DNA of 64,000 nucleotides from Clostridiales bacterium oral taxon 876 str. F0540 (GTDB lineage Bacteria; Bacillota; Clostridia; Clostridiales; Clostridiaceae). Under the pieces are notes generated by a model. It was not told the DNA's origin. It saw only the letters and a list, made by a program, of their open reading frames with translations, and made no database searches. The stretch spans positions 62,001 through 126,000 of the forward strand of contig KE993509.1 in the NCBI GenBank assembly GCA_000466585.1, given 5' to 3'. This document shows, piece by piece, positions 23,690 to 32,373 of the stretch; the first letter of the stretch is position 1, and each line of letters opens with the position of its first letter. Position numbers and translations under genes: made by a program.

Positions 23690-26377
23690 CTATTTCCTTT
23701 TAATTATTAGCACACCTAAGGATGATACCAGGATTCCAAAGATTACTAATGAACTCATATCTACCACTGATCCAGTTTTAGGAAGCACACTAGTATTAGT
23801 TCCTTGTACACTTGTACTTTTTTCATTTATATCTTCTTGAATTTCCTTATACTTTTGCAAAAGATCTGTTTTTTCCTGTGAATCAGGCAAAGAATCTATA
23901 GTTGCTTTTGCAGCATTAAGATCACTTTGTGATAAATTATCTTTTGCCTTATTTAATGCTTCTTCAGCCTTCTTAATTTTTTCATTTACATCTATCTTTG
24001 ACTGAGCGGCATTTATTCTTTCAATTAATGATGACTTTGTTTCACCATCTTCTAAATTACTCACAAGCTTCTTTGCTGAATCCAAATCCTCTTGGCTGAG
24101 ACTATTTTCAGCCTTTACAACAGCCTGAACTGCATCATTTACTTTTGCATTTAAATCAACTTTACCTTGAACACTCTTTGTTCTAGATAATAAACCAGTC
24201 TTCATATCACTATCAGGCAGTTCTGAAACAAGCTTATTAGCTTCATCTAAATCAGCCTGAACTAAGCTTTTTTCTGCTTTAGCTACTGCAGATTCAGCTG
24301 ATATAGCTTTGTCCACATCTTTCTGTACATTATTAATCTTATTAAGAAGTTCGACTTTATCGCTATTATCAGGTAATGAGTTTACATAATTTCTTGCATT
24401 ATCTAAATCTGATTTAATTAAACTTTTTTGAGCTTTTTCAATAAGACTTTCAGCATCCTTTTTAGTCTGATCATATATTAATCCAAATCCAAATTCAAGC
24501 ATATTTTCTTTACTATTTTGAGGATTGGGAACCGCAACAGGCAGCTTTCCTGTTGGATTAAACATACCAAATATTGCATTTATACCTGCTGGGAGATTCG
24601 GTGCTGGCGGAGGATTAGTCGGATCATTTCCTAAACCTCCATAGACAGCAATACATGCTTTTACATTTGGAGTATATGCTATATCATAAGGATTTCTTAC
24701 AGCTATGTTTACCATAGCTTTATTTTTACTATTTGCATAGGATGAAACACTGTTGATAAAGTCTATATCATAGTAAGTACCTGTTTTAGGATCAGGTGCC
24801 ATATTAACACTGTTAGTTATTACAAAGTCCGAAACATCTATAGCAGCCTTTTGAGCATCAGTTAGTGTTGCTGCTTTTGATGAATAAATAAATGATTGAA
24901 TAGTTATATTATCAAGGCTGTTCTTTGATGATATATCATTAATGGTATCAGTCATAGATTTAATTCTATATTGTGATAATGAGAATAATACTATTTTCTT
25001 CTCACTTTCAAGCTTGAATGGAAGCATATTATTATCGTTTCTAAGTAATGTTACAGCCTTTTCTGATGCCTCTTTTTCAACAGCCTTATGTTCTACACTT
25101 CCAACTACTGCTTTAGCATTAGATATTTTCTGTTCAAGTGATATTTGGTTCTGATTTCCAGCAGGGTTATATATACCTCTTTTCAACTTAAGTTCAATAA
25201 TTCTTCTTGCTGACTCATTTATTCTTGATTCTGGTATTTCCCCTGCTTTGACAGCATTAACTACAGAATTATATATTTTATCTAAATTAGCAATTTCGCC
25301 TGTGCTTTGTACTACTGCCGGCATTAAAACTATATCGGTACCAGCATTTATTGCCATCTTTACAGCATCTTCCTGTCCAAAATGATCTGCTATTGCCAGC
25401 ATATTAAGAGCATCCGTTGTTATAACTCCCTTATATCCCATTTTAGTTCTTATAAGCTCAGTTAAAACTTTTTTAGAAAGAGTTGCTGGAATATTAACTG
25501 GAGTACCGTCTTTTTTCGATATTGCAGTAGAATTATCTACTGCAGGGAAAGCAACATGGGCTGTCATTATCATGTCAATTCCCTTATCCATTGCAGCTTT
25601 AAAAGGTACTAGATCAATTTTATTAATTGTATCAATATCATGATTAACAACCGGAAGTCCTAAATGAGAATCTGTTGCTGTATCACCATGACCTGGGAAA
25701 TGTTTACCGGTAGCAGCAACGCCAGAATCCTGTACACCTTTTATATAAGCAGTTCCTAAGTCAGCTACTAATTTAGGGTCAGATCCAAATGATCTAACTC
25801 CAATAACCGGATTGCTTGGATTAATATTTACATCTAAATCAGGTGCAAAATCTACATTTATTCCGAGAGCTTTAAGTTCCTCTCCAATCACTTTTCCTGA
25901 TTTGTATGATAAATCTGTAGACCTAGTAGCCCCTAATGCCATATTTCCAGGCATTCCTGTACCTGTTTGAAGCCTTCTTACAATGCCGCCCTCTTGGTCA
26001 ATAGTAATTAATAATGGAACTTTTTCTGAAGCTTGCTGCATACCCTCTACGAGTCTTACAGTTTGCTCTGTTTCTTTAACATTTTCAGCAAATAATATTA
26101 CTCCTCCAAGATGATATTTTTGAATAACTGATTTAACATCATCATTCATTACAGTAAATGGTATTCTATTGTTTTTACTATCGAAACCCCAATTTCTAAA
26201 ATCGGGTACGAACATTTGTCCAACCTTTTCCTCAATAGTCATTCCTCCGACCACATTAGCGGCCTGTTCCTCAACAGTAGCTGCAGAAGCCCTGTAACTT
26301 ACTTTTAATCCTCCTGCAGAAAATAATAATGCCAAAATAGTAGTAGCTATTTTTGTTTTCATCTTCGTTCTTTTCAT
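23690..26377 (-). CDS. Cell-wall-anchored GH3 beta-N-acetylglucosaminidase
   Basis: About 895 residues. In order: a signal peptide (basic KRTKMKTK, then a hydrophobic stretch), a GH3 catalytic domain with the NagZ-type loop KHFPGHGDTATDSHLG and nucleophile Asp in TTDALNM, a second alpha/beta GH3 domain, four helical repeats of about 50 residues, and an LPKTG sortase signal with a hydrophobic helix and KRK tail. It therefore acts outside the cell, attached to peptidoglycan, on N-acetylhexosaminides of wall or host glycans. A start at 26392 is in frame, but that ATG is part of the GGAGG site; 26377 is correct. The long leader contains a terminator-like hairpin. No sortase gene is in the window. 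Confidence 0.92.
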   Translation of the reverse strand: MKRTKMKTKIATTILALLFSAGGLKVSYRASAATVEEQAANVVGGMTIEEKVGQMFVPDFRNWGFDSKNNRIPFTVMNDDVKSVIQKYHLGGVILFAENVKETEQTVRLVEGMQQASEKVPLLITIDQEGGIVRRLQTGTGMPGNMALGATRSTDLSYKSGKVIGEELKALGINVDFAPDLDVNINPSNPVIGVRSFGSDPKLVADLGTAYIKGVQDSGVAATGKHFPGHGDTATDSHLGLPVVNHDIDTINKIDLVPFKAAMDKGIDMIMTAHVAFPAVDNSTAISKKDGTPVNIPATLSKKVLTELIRTKMGYKGVITTDALNMLAIADHFGQEDAVKMAINAGTDIVLMPAVVQSTGEIANLDKIYNSVVNAVKAGEIPESRINESARRIIELKLKRGIYNPAGNQNQISLEQKISNAKAVVGSVEHKAVEKEASEKAVTLLRNDNNMLPFKLESEKKIVLFSLSQYRIKSMTDTINDISSKNSLDNITIQSFIYSSKAATLTDAQKAAIDVSDFVITNSVNMAPDPKTGTYYDIDFINSVSSYANSKNKAMVNIAVRNPYDIAYTPNVKACIAVYGGLGNDPTNPPPAPNLPAGINAIFGMFNPTGKLPVAVPNPQNSKENMLEFGFGLIYDQTKKDAESLIEKAQKSLIKSDLDNARNYVNSLPDNSDKVELLNKINNVQKDVDKAISAESAVAKAEKSLVQADLDEANKLVSELPDSDMKTGLLSRTKSVQGKVDLNAKVNDAVQAVVKAENSLSQEDLDSAKKLVSNLEDGETKSSLIERINAAQSKIDVNEKIKKAEEALNKAKDNLSQSDLNAAKATIDSLPDSQEKTDLLQKYKEIQEDINEKSTSVQGTNTSVLPKTGSVVDMSSLVIFGILVSSLGVLIIKRK
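23825..24454 (-). repeat. Four tandem helical repeats in the GH3 wall-stalk region
   Basis: Four units of 50, 52, 56 and 52 residues share KAE-x-SL-x-DLD-x-A then SLPDS-x-x-K-x-x-LL and a VQ-x-x-ID ending. DNA identity between units is low, so the duplications are old. They separate the catalytic part from LPKTG, and probably form a helical stalk or carbohydrate-binding spacer. Confidence 0.8.
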
Positions 26378-26493
26378 TATTTCTACCTCCATAAATTATT
26401 CTGCTTCTCAATTAAGTCAAACAATTGATTACAACGGAATGCTTGTACCTTTTTTATCACCCTTCCTTTAAAATATGATGGTTTATAAGTCAA

Positions 26494-26531
26494 AACAAAA
26501 AATAGCTAAAAGAGTTCTCTCTCTTAGCTAT
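26494..26531 (-). terminator. Terminator-like hairpin in the 5' leader of the GH3 gene
   Basis: Minus strand AATAGCTAA, a GA-rich segment, then TTAGCTATT followed by TTTTTGTTTT. It is over 100 nt upstream of the start codon. It may be an attenuator or the end of a short leader RNA; I recognised no riboswitch aptamer. The rest of the 26393-26698 gap shows nothing else I can name. Confidence 0.45.
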
Positions 26532-26698
26532 TGCCTTCAATAAAGAAGTTACACGCTATCAATCATTATTACAGATATATATTACCATATTATTACATTT
26601 ATGTAAATAATTTTTATGTATTTTTGTAAATTTATTTTGGGATATTATTATATTAATGAAGATTTATTTTATATTATTTGTACAAACTATGCTAAAAC

Positions 26699-26727
26699 TT
26701 GACATTAAAAATACCTTATTATAAGAT
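26699..26727 (+). promoter_or_regulatory. Promoter of gltX
   Basis: Perfect TTGACA at 26699-26704, a 17-nt spacer and TAAGAT at 26722-26727. Confidence 0.6.
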
Positions 26728-26732
26728 AAAAA

Positions 26733-26780
26733 GAGGATATTTTTGTATCAATCCTCTCTAAGATGAGAGGCTTTTATTTT
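26733..26780 (+). promoter_or_regulatory. Attenuator-like leader of gltX with two exclusive hairpins
   Basis: GAGGAT (26733-26738) can pair with ATCCTC (26751-26756). The overlapping CCTCTC (26753-26758) can instead pair with GAGAGG (26765-26770), followed by CTTTTATTTTAT, forming a terminator. The two structures cannot coexist. There is no T-box motif; the leader is too short for one. Confidence 0.5.
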
Positions 26781-26827
26781 ATATTGGGTATAATTTTATT
26801 AAGGATATAAATAGAGGAGTGAAAAGA

Positions 26828-28288
26828 ATGTGTAATCACAACATAAGAACAAGATATGCACCAAGCCCAACCGGCTACATGCATGTTGGTAATCTTAGAA
26901 CTGCATTATATGCTTATTTAATAGCAAAGCATGAAGAGGGTACTTTTATTCTAAGAATTGAGGATACTGATCAGGAAAGATATGTTGAGGGTGCTGTAGA
27001 TGTTATATACAACACAATGAAAATGACAGGTCTAATTCACGATGAAGGTCCGGACATTGGCGGTCCAGTAGGTCCATATGTGCAAAGTGAAAGAAAGCCT
27101 TTATATCTTGAATATGCAAAAAAGCTTGTTGAAAGAGGAGAAGCTTATTACTGCTTCTGTTCAAAGGAAAGACTCGATATGCTTAAAGAAAATGCCGAAG
27201 CATTAAAGAGACCTTTTAAATATGACAAACATTGTCTTCATTTAAGCAAGGAAGAAATAGAGCAAAAATTAGCTGAAGGTGTTCCTTATGTTATAAGACA
27301 AAATAATCCTACCGAAGGAACAACTACCTTTGATGATGTTATATACGGTACAATAACAGTTGATAACTCTGAACTTGAAGATATGGTTCTTTTAAAGTCT
27401 GATGGATATCCTACATATAATTTTGCAAACGTAGTTGACGATCATTTAATGGGAATAACTCACGTAGTTAGAGGAAGTGAATATTTATCTTCTTCTCCAA
27501 AGTATAATCGTCTTTATCAAGGTTTTGGATGGGAGGTTCCAATTTATGTACACTGCCCACCAATAATGAAGGATGCTCATCAAAAGCTAAGCAAGAGAAA
27601 CGGTGATGCTTCCTTTGAAGACTTAATGGCTAAAGGTTATCTAAAGGATGCTATTATGAACTATATTGCACTGCTTGGCTGGAATCCTGGAACAACACAG
27701 GAAATCTTCTCACTTGAAGAGCTTATTAAAGTATTTGATTTTAAGCAAATCAATAAGGCTCCGGCTATATTTGACCCTGTTAAGCTTAGATGGATGAATG
27801 GTGAATATATAAGAAAGCTTTCCTTAGAAGAATTCCACGAAATGGCTCTTCCATATTATAAGGAAGCAATAAAGAATCCTGAAATAGATTTAATGAAGGT
27901 AAGCAAACTTCTTCACACCAGAACAGAAGTGCTTGGAGAAATTCCAGAACAGATTGATTTCTTTGACGTACTTCCTGAGTACTCAATTGATTTATATGTT
28001 CATAAGAAGATGAAAACCAATGCTGAAAATTCTTTAGTAAGTTTAGAAAAGGTTCTTCCTCTTCTTGAAAGCGTAGAAGTTTGGGATTTTGATACTCTTC
28101 ACAACAGTGTTCTTAAACTTGTTGAAGAAATGGGAGTTAAAAATGGCGTAATGCTTTGGCCTATAAGAACAGCCTTATCAGGTAAAGCCTTTACTCCTGG
28201 TGGCGCCTTTGAGCTTGCTGAAATACTTGGTAAAGAAGAATCACTAAGAAGAATCAGAATAGGAATTGAAAAGCTTAAAAATGCTTAA
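26828..28288 (+). CDS. gltX: Glutamate--tRNA ligase
   Basis: About 486 residues, normal for bacterial GluRS. Class I motifs: TRYAPSPTGYMHVGNLRTAL (HIGH equivalent HVGN) and KLSKRNG (KMSKS equivalent), with the RIEDTDQERY segment and a C-terminal anticodon-binding helical domain. It charges tRNA-Glu, and in many Firmicutes also tRNA-Gln for later amidation. A GTG at 26819 is in frame, but its ribosome site is too close; the ATG at 26828 is 8 nt from GGAG and fits better. Single gene, with a promoter and possible attenuator upstream and a strong terminator downstream. Confidence 0.97.
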   Translation: MCNHNIRTRYAPSPTGYMHVGNLRTALYAYLIAKHEEGTFILRIEDTDQERYVEGAVDVIYNTMKMTGLIHDEGPDIGGPVGPYVQSERKPLYLEYAKKLVERGEAYYCFCSKERLDMLKENAEALKRPFKYDKHCLHLSKEEIEQKLAEGVPYVIRQNNPTEGTTTFDDVIYGTITVDNSELEDMVLLKSDGYPTYNFANVVDDHLMGITHVVRGSEYLSSSPKYNRLYQGFGWEVPIYVHCPPIMKDAHQKLSKRNGDASFEDLMAKGYLKDAIMNYIALLGWNPGTTQEIFSLEELIKVFDFKQINKAPAIFDPVKLRWMNGEYIRKLSLEEFHEMALPYYKEAIKNPEIDLMKVSKLLHTRTEVLGEIPEQIDFFDVLPEYSIDLYVHKKMKTNAENSLVSLEKVLPLLESVEVWDFDTLHNSVLKLVEEMGVKNGVMLWPIRTALSGKAFTPGGAFELAEILGKEESLRRIRIGIEKLKNA

Positions 28289-28292
28289 AAAT

Positions 28293-28322
28293 AAACGTAC
28301 CAGTTAAAGTGCTGGTACGTTT
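28293..28322. terminator. Bidirectional terminator between gltX and larA
   Basis: Perfect 11-bp stem AAACGTACCAG/CTGGTACGTTT with an 8-nt loop and TATTTTATTT after it. Confidence 0.88.
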
Positions 28323-28326
28323 TATT

Positions 28327-29601
28327 TTATTTAACTATAACAGAAACTCCATCAGGAATAACTGCTATATTTGCATTTTTTCCCTTTATTTCATATGCTC
28401 TATTTAAGGCTTCTTCAAAAGTATACGCATGTTCAATATGCATATCCTTAATAATTTTCGGATCACACATATCCGTAACCAAAATTACTGTATACTTGTC
28501 CAAGATTCTTGCTAAAATTTGAAACTCCCATTGATCTGGAACAGTGTCATTTCTATCCACCCTAAGAACTCTGTCTAAAACTTCTCTAGCATTTTTAGAA
28601 AAGGCCATATTTTCGTAGAAGGACTTTCCGCCGTGTCCATCGCTGCAGGCAGAAACCATTATTATTACTCCGCCTTCCCTGCAGGTTGCCTCTGCAGCAG
28701 TCATTCCTTTAACAGATTGATAAATATTTTGATCTAATGGGTATCCTCCGTTTGTTGAAACTACTATGTCAGACATTATTGGGTCTATTCTTGAAAGTTC
28801 TGTTACAAACTTGCAGCCTTCTTCATGAGCAAGCTTGCTATCACCTGCAAAAGCATTTATTACTTTCTTATCCTTGTCTATTACTACATTTAATATAAAG
28901 GCAAGCTTTGCAGTCTGTGCTGCATATAGCATATCCTTGTGTATTGGATTGTTTTCAACTATTCCTGTTCTTGAATATTCGCTTGCTATAAATTCAGAGC
29001 AGTGGTTTGCCATTATTGTTCCAGCTCCTGCAATGCCGGGAAGCACGCTTTTTCTTCCTCCTGAAAAACCAGCAAAGAAATGCGGTTCTATGAAACCTTC
29101 TGCTATTAAAAGTTCTGTCTCCATAGCCAATTTATTAAGCCAAAGTTCTCCCCCTGAAGGCAAAGTTCCTACCTTTATAAGACTATCTTTGTCCTGCGAT
29201 ATATGATTTATCAATACTTCTTTCTCTACTATTTCTTCTCCGTACTTATTTATCATTTCTTCTCTTGTAGAAGGTCTGTGAAAGCCTGTAGCTATAAGTA
29301 TTTTTATTTCTATGTCTCTATTAACACTTCTAATCCTCTTTAGAAGTATTGGAAGTGTTATTTTACTTGGTACCGGTCTTGTATGGTCGCTAGTTATTAT
29401 AACCATATTCTTTTTATCTTTAACAAGCTCCTCTAAAGTCTTGCTTCCAATTGGATTATCTAAAGCATAATTAACAATTTCCTCTTGTGTCAATGTTGCT
29501 ATATAGCTATGAGCTTTAGACTCTAATACTCCTGCAAGGTTTTTATCAGGAATATCAGCTTCAATAAAGGTTTTATAATATGGTAATTTTATTTTTCCCA
29601 T
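28327..29601 (-). CDS. larA: Nickel-dependent lactate racemase
   Basis: 424 residues. All the LarA landmarks fall at the positions known from Lactiplantibacillus: H108 in ATGFHRPS, H174 in EPHFFAGFSGG, the cofactor-attaching K184 in GGRKSVLPG and H200 (nickel ligand). It interconverts D- and L-lactate, so that both feed the lactate dehydrogenase encoded upstream. It is the last gene of the lactate cluster and follows a terminator-like hairpin, so its expression may be reduced. The cofactor genes larB, larC and larE are not in this window. Confidence 0.93.
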   Translation of the reverse strand: MGKIKLPYYKTFIEADIPDKNLAGVLESKAHSYIATLTQEEIVNYALDNPIGSKTLEELVKDKKNMVIITSDHTRPVPSKITLPILLKRIRSVNRDIEIKILIATGFHRPSTREEMINKYGEEIVEKEVLINHISQDKDSLIKVGTLPSGGELWLNKLAMETELLIAEGFIEPHFFAGFSGGRKSVLPGIAGAGTIMANHCSEFIASEYSRTGIVENNPIHKDMLYAAQTAKLAFILNVVIDKDKKVINAFAGDSKLAHEEGCKFVTELSRIDPIMSDIVVSTNGGYPLDQNIYQSVKGMTAAEATCREGGVIIMVSACSDGHGGKSFYENMAFSKNAREVLDRVLRVDRNDTVPDQWEFQILARILDKYTVILVTDMCDPKIIKDMHIEHAYTFEEALNRAYEIKGKNANIAVIPDGVSVIVK

Positions 29602-29624
29602 TTCCCATCACCTCATTAGTTTTT

Positions 29625-29659
29625 AAAAAAGTACCTCAAGCTAAATACTTGAGGCTACT
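29625..29659 (-). terminator. Hairpin between lctD and larA
   Basis: Minus strand AGT-x-x-CCTCAAG/CTTGAGG-x-ACT stem followed by six T residues. It probably ends part of the lactate operon transcripts before larA. Confidence 0.65.
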
Positions 29660-29670
29660 TTAAATTTATT

Positions 29671-31086
29671 CTATTGACATACCTTTCCCGGATTTAACAA
29701 ATTTTTAGGATCAAAAGCTAGTTTAATGTTTTTCATTAACTCAATATAAGCTTCATCATATTGTTCAAATAAATACGCTCTCTTTGCATAGCCTATACCG
29801 TGCTCTCCAGAAACAACACCATTTAATTCTCTAGCTCTCTTGTACATGCACTCAAATACTTCCGAAAGCTTCTTCTTCCATTCTTCTTCAGTTAATTCAT
29901 CTCTTAGAACATAAACGTGAAGGTTTCCATCTCCAGCATGTCCGAAGCTTCTTATTCTAACATTAAACCCTTCCTGAAGCTCATGAGTATAATTAATGAA
30001 ATCAGCTACTTTGTTCCTTGGAACACAAACGTCACATTCATCCATTTCAGTTGTTGTAGCCTTTACTGCTTCGAGGAAGGCTCCTCTTGCTGACCATATT
30101 GCTTCCTTTCTTTCATCTGTATCAGATATAAATACATCAAGTGCTCCTTCATTTAAGCAAAGCTCAGCAACCTTTTCATAATTTCTTTCTATTTCTTCCT
30201 TGCTGTTTCCGTCAAAGGTTAATAGAAGATAAGCATCAGAAGTATTGTCTGGGAACTTTTTTCCTAAATATTCTTCAGCAGCAAGTATAACTTCTCTCTG
30301 CATAAATTCTATTGCGGTAGGAACAGCCTTCGATTTTATTATTTTAGGAACTGTTCCTATAGCCATTTGAAGATTGGGGAATGGTATTAAAAGACTTATA
30401 GTCTTCTTAGGCAAAGGCAGAAGCTTAAGTACAGCCTTAGTTATTACCGCTAAAGTTCCTTCAGAACCGCAAATCATATCTTTAATGCTATAACCTGAAC
30501 TGTTTTTAACTACTTTACCTCCAACTTCAATAATATTTCCATTTGGAAGTACAAGCTCTAGTCCTCTTACAAAATCTCTAGTAACTCCGTACTTAACAGC
30601 TCTCATGCCACCAGCATTTGTATTAATGTTTCCACCAATTGTTGCTGACTTTTCACCTGGGTCCGGAGGATAAAAGAAGTCTCTTTCTTCAACGTATTTT
30701 GCTATCTCCATAAGAAGAACTCCCGGCTCTACTGTAAGAGTAAGATTATCTTCATCAAGCTCAAGTATTCTATTCATTTTAGTCATATTAAGCATTATTC
30801 CGCCATAAAGAGGAACGGATGCTCCAACAAGACCTGTACCTGAACCTCTTACGACTACAGGTATATTGTTTTCGTAGGCATACTTCATAACCTTTGAAAC
30901 TTCATCAGTACTTAAAACCTCAATCATAACTTCAGGCATTTTGCTTATTCCGCCTAACTCATCGTGGCTGTAGTCTTCATTTATCTCTTCTCCGTAATAA
31001 ACTCTGTCCTTTCCTAAAAGCTCAGTTAGGAAATTTATATCTCCTTCATCTATTTTCTTATATTCATTACTGCATAGTCCGTTCAT
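29671..31086 (-). CDS. lctD: FAD-linked lactate dehydrogenase, GlcD/LctD family
   Basis: 471 residues of the VAO/GlcD family. The FAD-binding PP loop is VVRGSGTGLVGASVP, with GEKSATIGGNINTNAGG and a C-terminal GEHGIGYAKR motif. In Acetobacterium woodii a homologous protein forms a complex with EtfAB and drives lactate oxidation with NAD+ by electron confurcation from reduced ferredoxin. The gene is in the same row here: permease, etfB, etfA, lctD, larA. It is 68 nt downstream of etfA, separated by a 23-bp palindrome. Confidence 0.9.
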   Translation of the reverse strand: MNGLCSNEYKKIDEGDINFLTELLGKDRVYYGEEINEDYSHDELGGISKMPEVMIEVLSTDEVSKVMKYAYENNIPVVVRGSGTGLVGASVPLYGGIMLNMTKMNRILELDEDNLTLTVEPGVLLMEIAKYVEERDFFYPPDPGEKSATIGGNINTNAGGMRAVKYGVTRDFVRGLELVLPNGNIIEVGGKVVKNSSGYSIKDMICGSEGTLAVITKAVLKLLPLPKKTISLLIPFPNLQMAIGTVPKIIKSKAVPTAIEFMQREVILAAEEYLGKKFPDNTSDAYLLLTFDGNSKEEIERNYEKVAELCLNEGALDVFISDTDERKEAIWSARGAFLEAVKATTTEMDECDVCVPRNKVADFINYTHELQEGFNVRIRSFGHAGDGNLHVYVLRDELTEEEWKKKLSEVFECMYKRARELNGVVSGEHGIGYAKRAYLFEQYDEAYIELMKNIKLAFDPKNLLNPGKVCQ

Positions 31087-31116
31087 ATCATTACCCCCTC
31101 AAATCCTTATTCTGTG

Positions 31117-31139
31117 CATAAAGATTACCCATCTTTATG
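31117..31139. repeat. Palindrome between etfA and lctD
   Basis: CATAAAGAT, loop TACCC, ATCTTTATG. The arm and loop lengths equal those of the palindrome between korA and korB. Confidence 0.5.
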
Positions 31140-31154
31140 TCCTTCAAATTCTTA

Positions 31155-32351
31155 TTATGCTCCCTTAGTCATCTTTATTTGTTCAATAAGCTGCGGAACT
31201 ATTTCATATATATCTCCTACAATTCCGTAATGTGCAACATTAAATATTGAAGCTTTTTCATCATTGTTTATAGCAAATATTCTTTCTGAACCATTCATTC
31301 CTGCTGTAAATTGAACCGCTCCGGATACCCCTAAAGCTATTATTAGTTTTGGCTTAACAGTTCTTCCGCTTAAACCTATCTGTTTCTTAGCATTGAGCCA
31401 GCCTGCCTCAATCATAGGTCTGGTCCCAGCTACCTGGGCACCTAATAAGTCTGCTAACTCATAAACCATTTCCATATCTTTTTCTGACTTAACTCCTCTT
31501 CCGATAGCTATAATTACTTCAGCATCAGATATGCTTTCTTCCTTTTCCTTATGAGTTATTTTTAAAACATCTATATTGGATACTAATTTGTCCTTCTTTA
31601 TTTCGCAGCTTGTAATTTTACCATAAACTTCTTCTCTTCTTTCTGGAGCATTCATAACCTTATATCTAACAGTTGCAAGCTGTGGTCTTGTATTTGGAGT
31701 ATTTATTTGGGCCATAATGTTTCCGCCAAAGGCAGGTCTTATTTGAATAAGGTCTGTATTTTCCTTTATATCAAGTATAGTACAATCAGCAGTAAGCCCT
31801 GTTCTGAAACGCGCTGCCATTCTAGGCGCAAGTGATCTTCCTACAGTAGTAGCTCCAACTAATATAGAGGAAGGCTTAATCTTGTTAATAAAATCTTCAA
31901 AAGCAGCCGCGTAAGGTTCTATTCTAAAGTCTTTTAACTCCTCACAGTCATACACAAAAACCTCATCCACTCCATAATGAAGCAGTTCCTGGGCCTTATG
32001 GCTGATGTTTGAACCTAGGAACAAGCAGTAAACCGGGAAATTTACTTTTGCAGCCAGCTCTTTAGCCTTACCTATAAGTTCTAAGGTTACAGGGTGTATG
32101 TCTCCCTCAACATGATCAACATAAACTGCTATGCCATTCCATAAGCTCTTGTCTATAGTCTTTACTTCATCCTCAACAAATTCCATTACTCCTGCCGGGC
32201 CTTTTTTAACACATATTTTACACATTTTACAGCCGGCATTTATTTCTATTTTTCCATCATGATTTTCTATTGCCTTAAAAGGACATATATTAACTAATTG
32301 CTCAATAACTTCACTGTTTAACTTATTTTGATTAACTACTAATTTACCCAT
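31155..32351 (-). CDS. etfA: Electron transfer flavoprotein alpha subunit with N-terminal [4Fe-4S] domain
   Basis: 398 residues, about 75 longer than ordinary EtfA. The extension carries C23 (NICPFKAI) and C41, C44, C47 (GCKMCKICVKKGP), enough for one [4Fe-4S] cluster. The FAD-binding C-terminal part has GRGVKSEKDMEMVYELADLLGA and VAGTRPMIEAGW. This extended form is the kind found in electron-bifurcating or confurcating Etf of clostridial lactate dehydrogenases. The cluster probably accepts electrons from ferredoxin. It follows etfB by 22 nt. Confidence 0.93.
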   Translation of the reverse strand: MGKLVVNQNKLNSEVIEQLVNICPFKAIENHDGKIEINAGCKMCKICVKKGPAGVMEFVEDEVKTIDKSLWNGIAVYVDHVEGDIHPVTLELIGKAKELAAKVNFPVYCLFLGSNISHKAQELLHYGVDEVFVYDCEELKDFRIEPYAAAFEDFINKIKPSSILVGATTVGRSLAPRMAARFRTGLTADCTILDIKENTDLIQIRPAFGGNIMAQINTPNTRPQLATVRYKVMNAPERREEVYGKITSCEIKKDKLVSNIDVLKITHKEKEESISDAEVIIAIGRGVKSEKDMEMVYELADLLGAQVAGTRPMIEAGWLNAKKQIGLSGRTVKPKLIIALGVSGAVQFTAGMNGSERIFAINNDEKASIFNVAHYGIVGDIYEIVPQLIEQIKMTKGA

Positions 32352-32373
32352 CTATATCACCATCCCTTAATCA

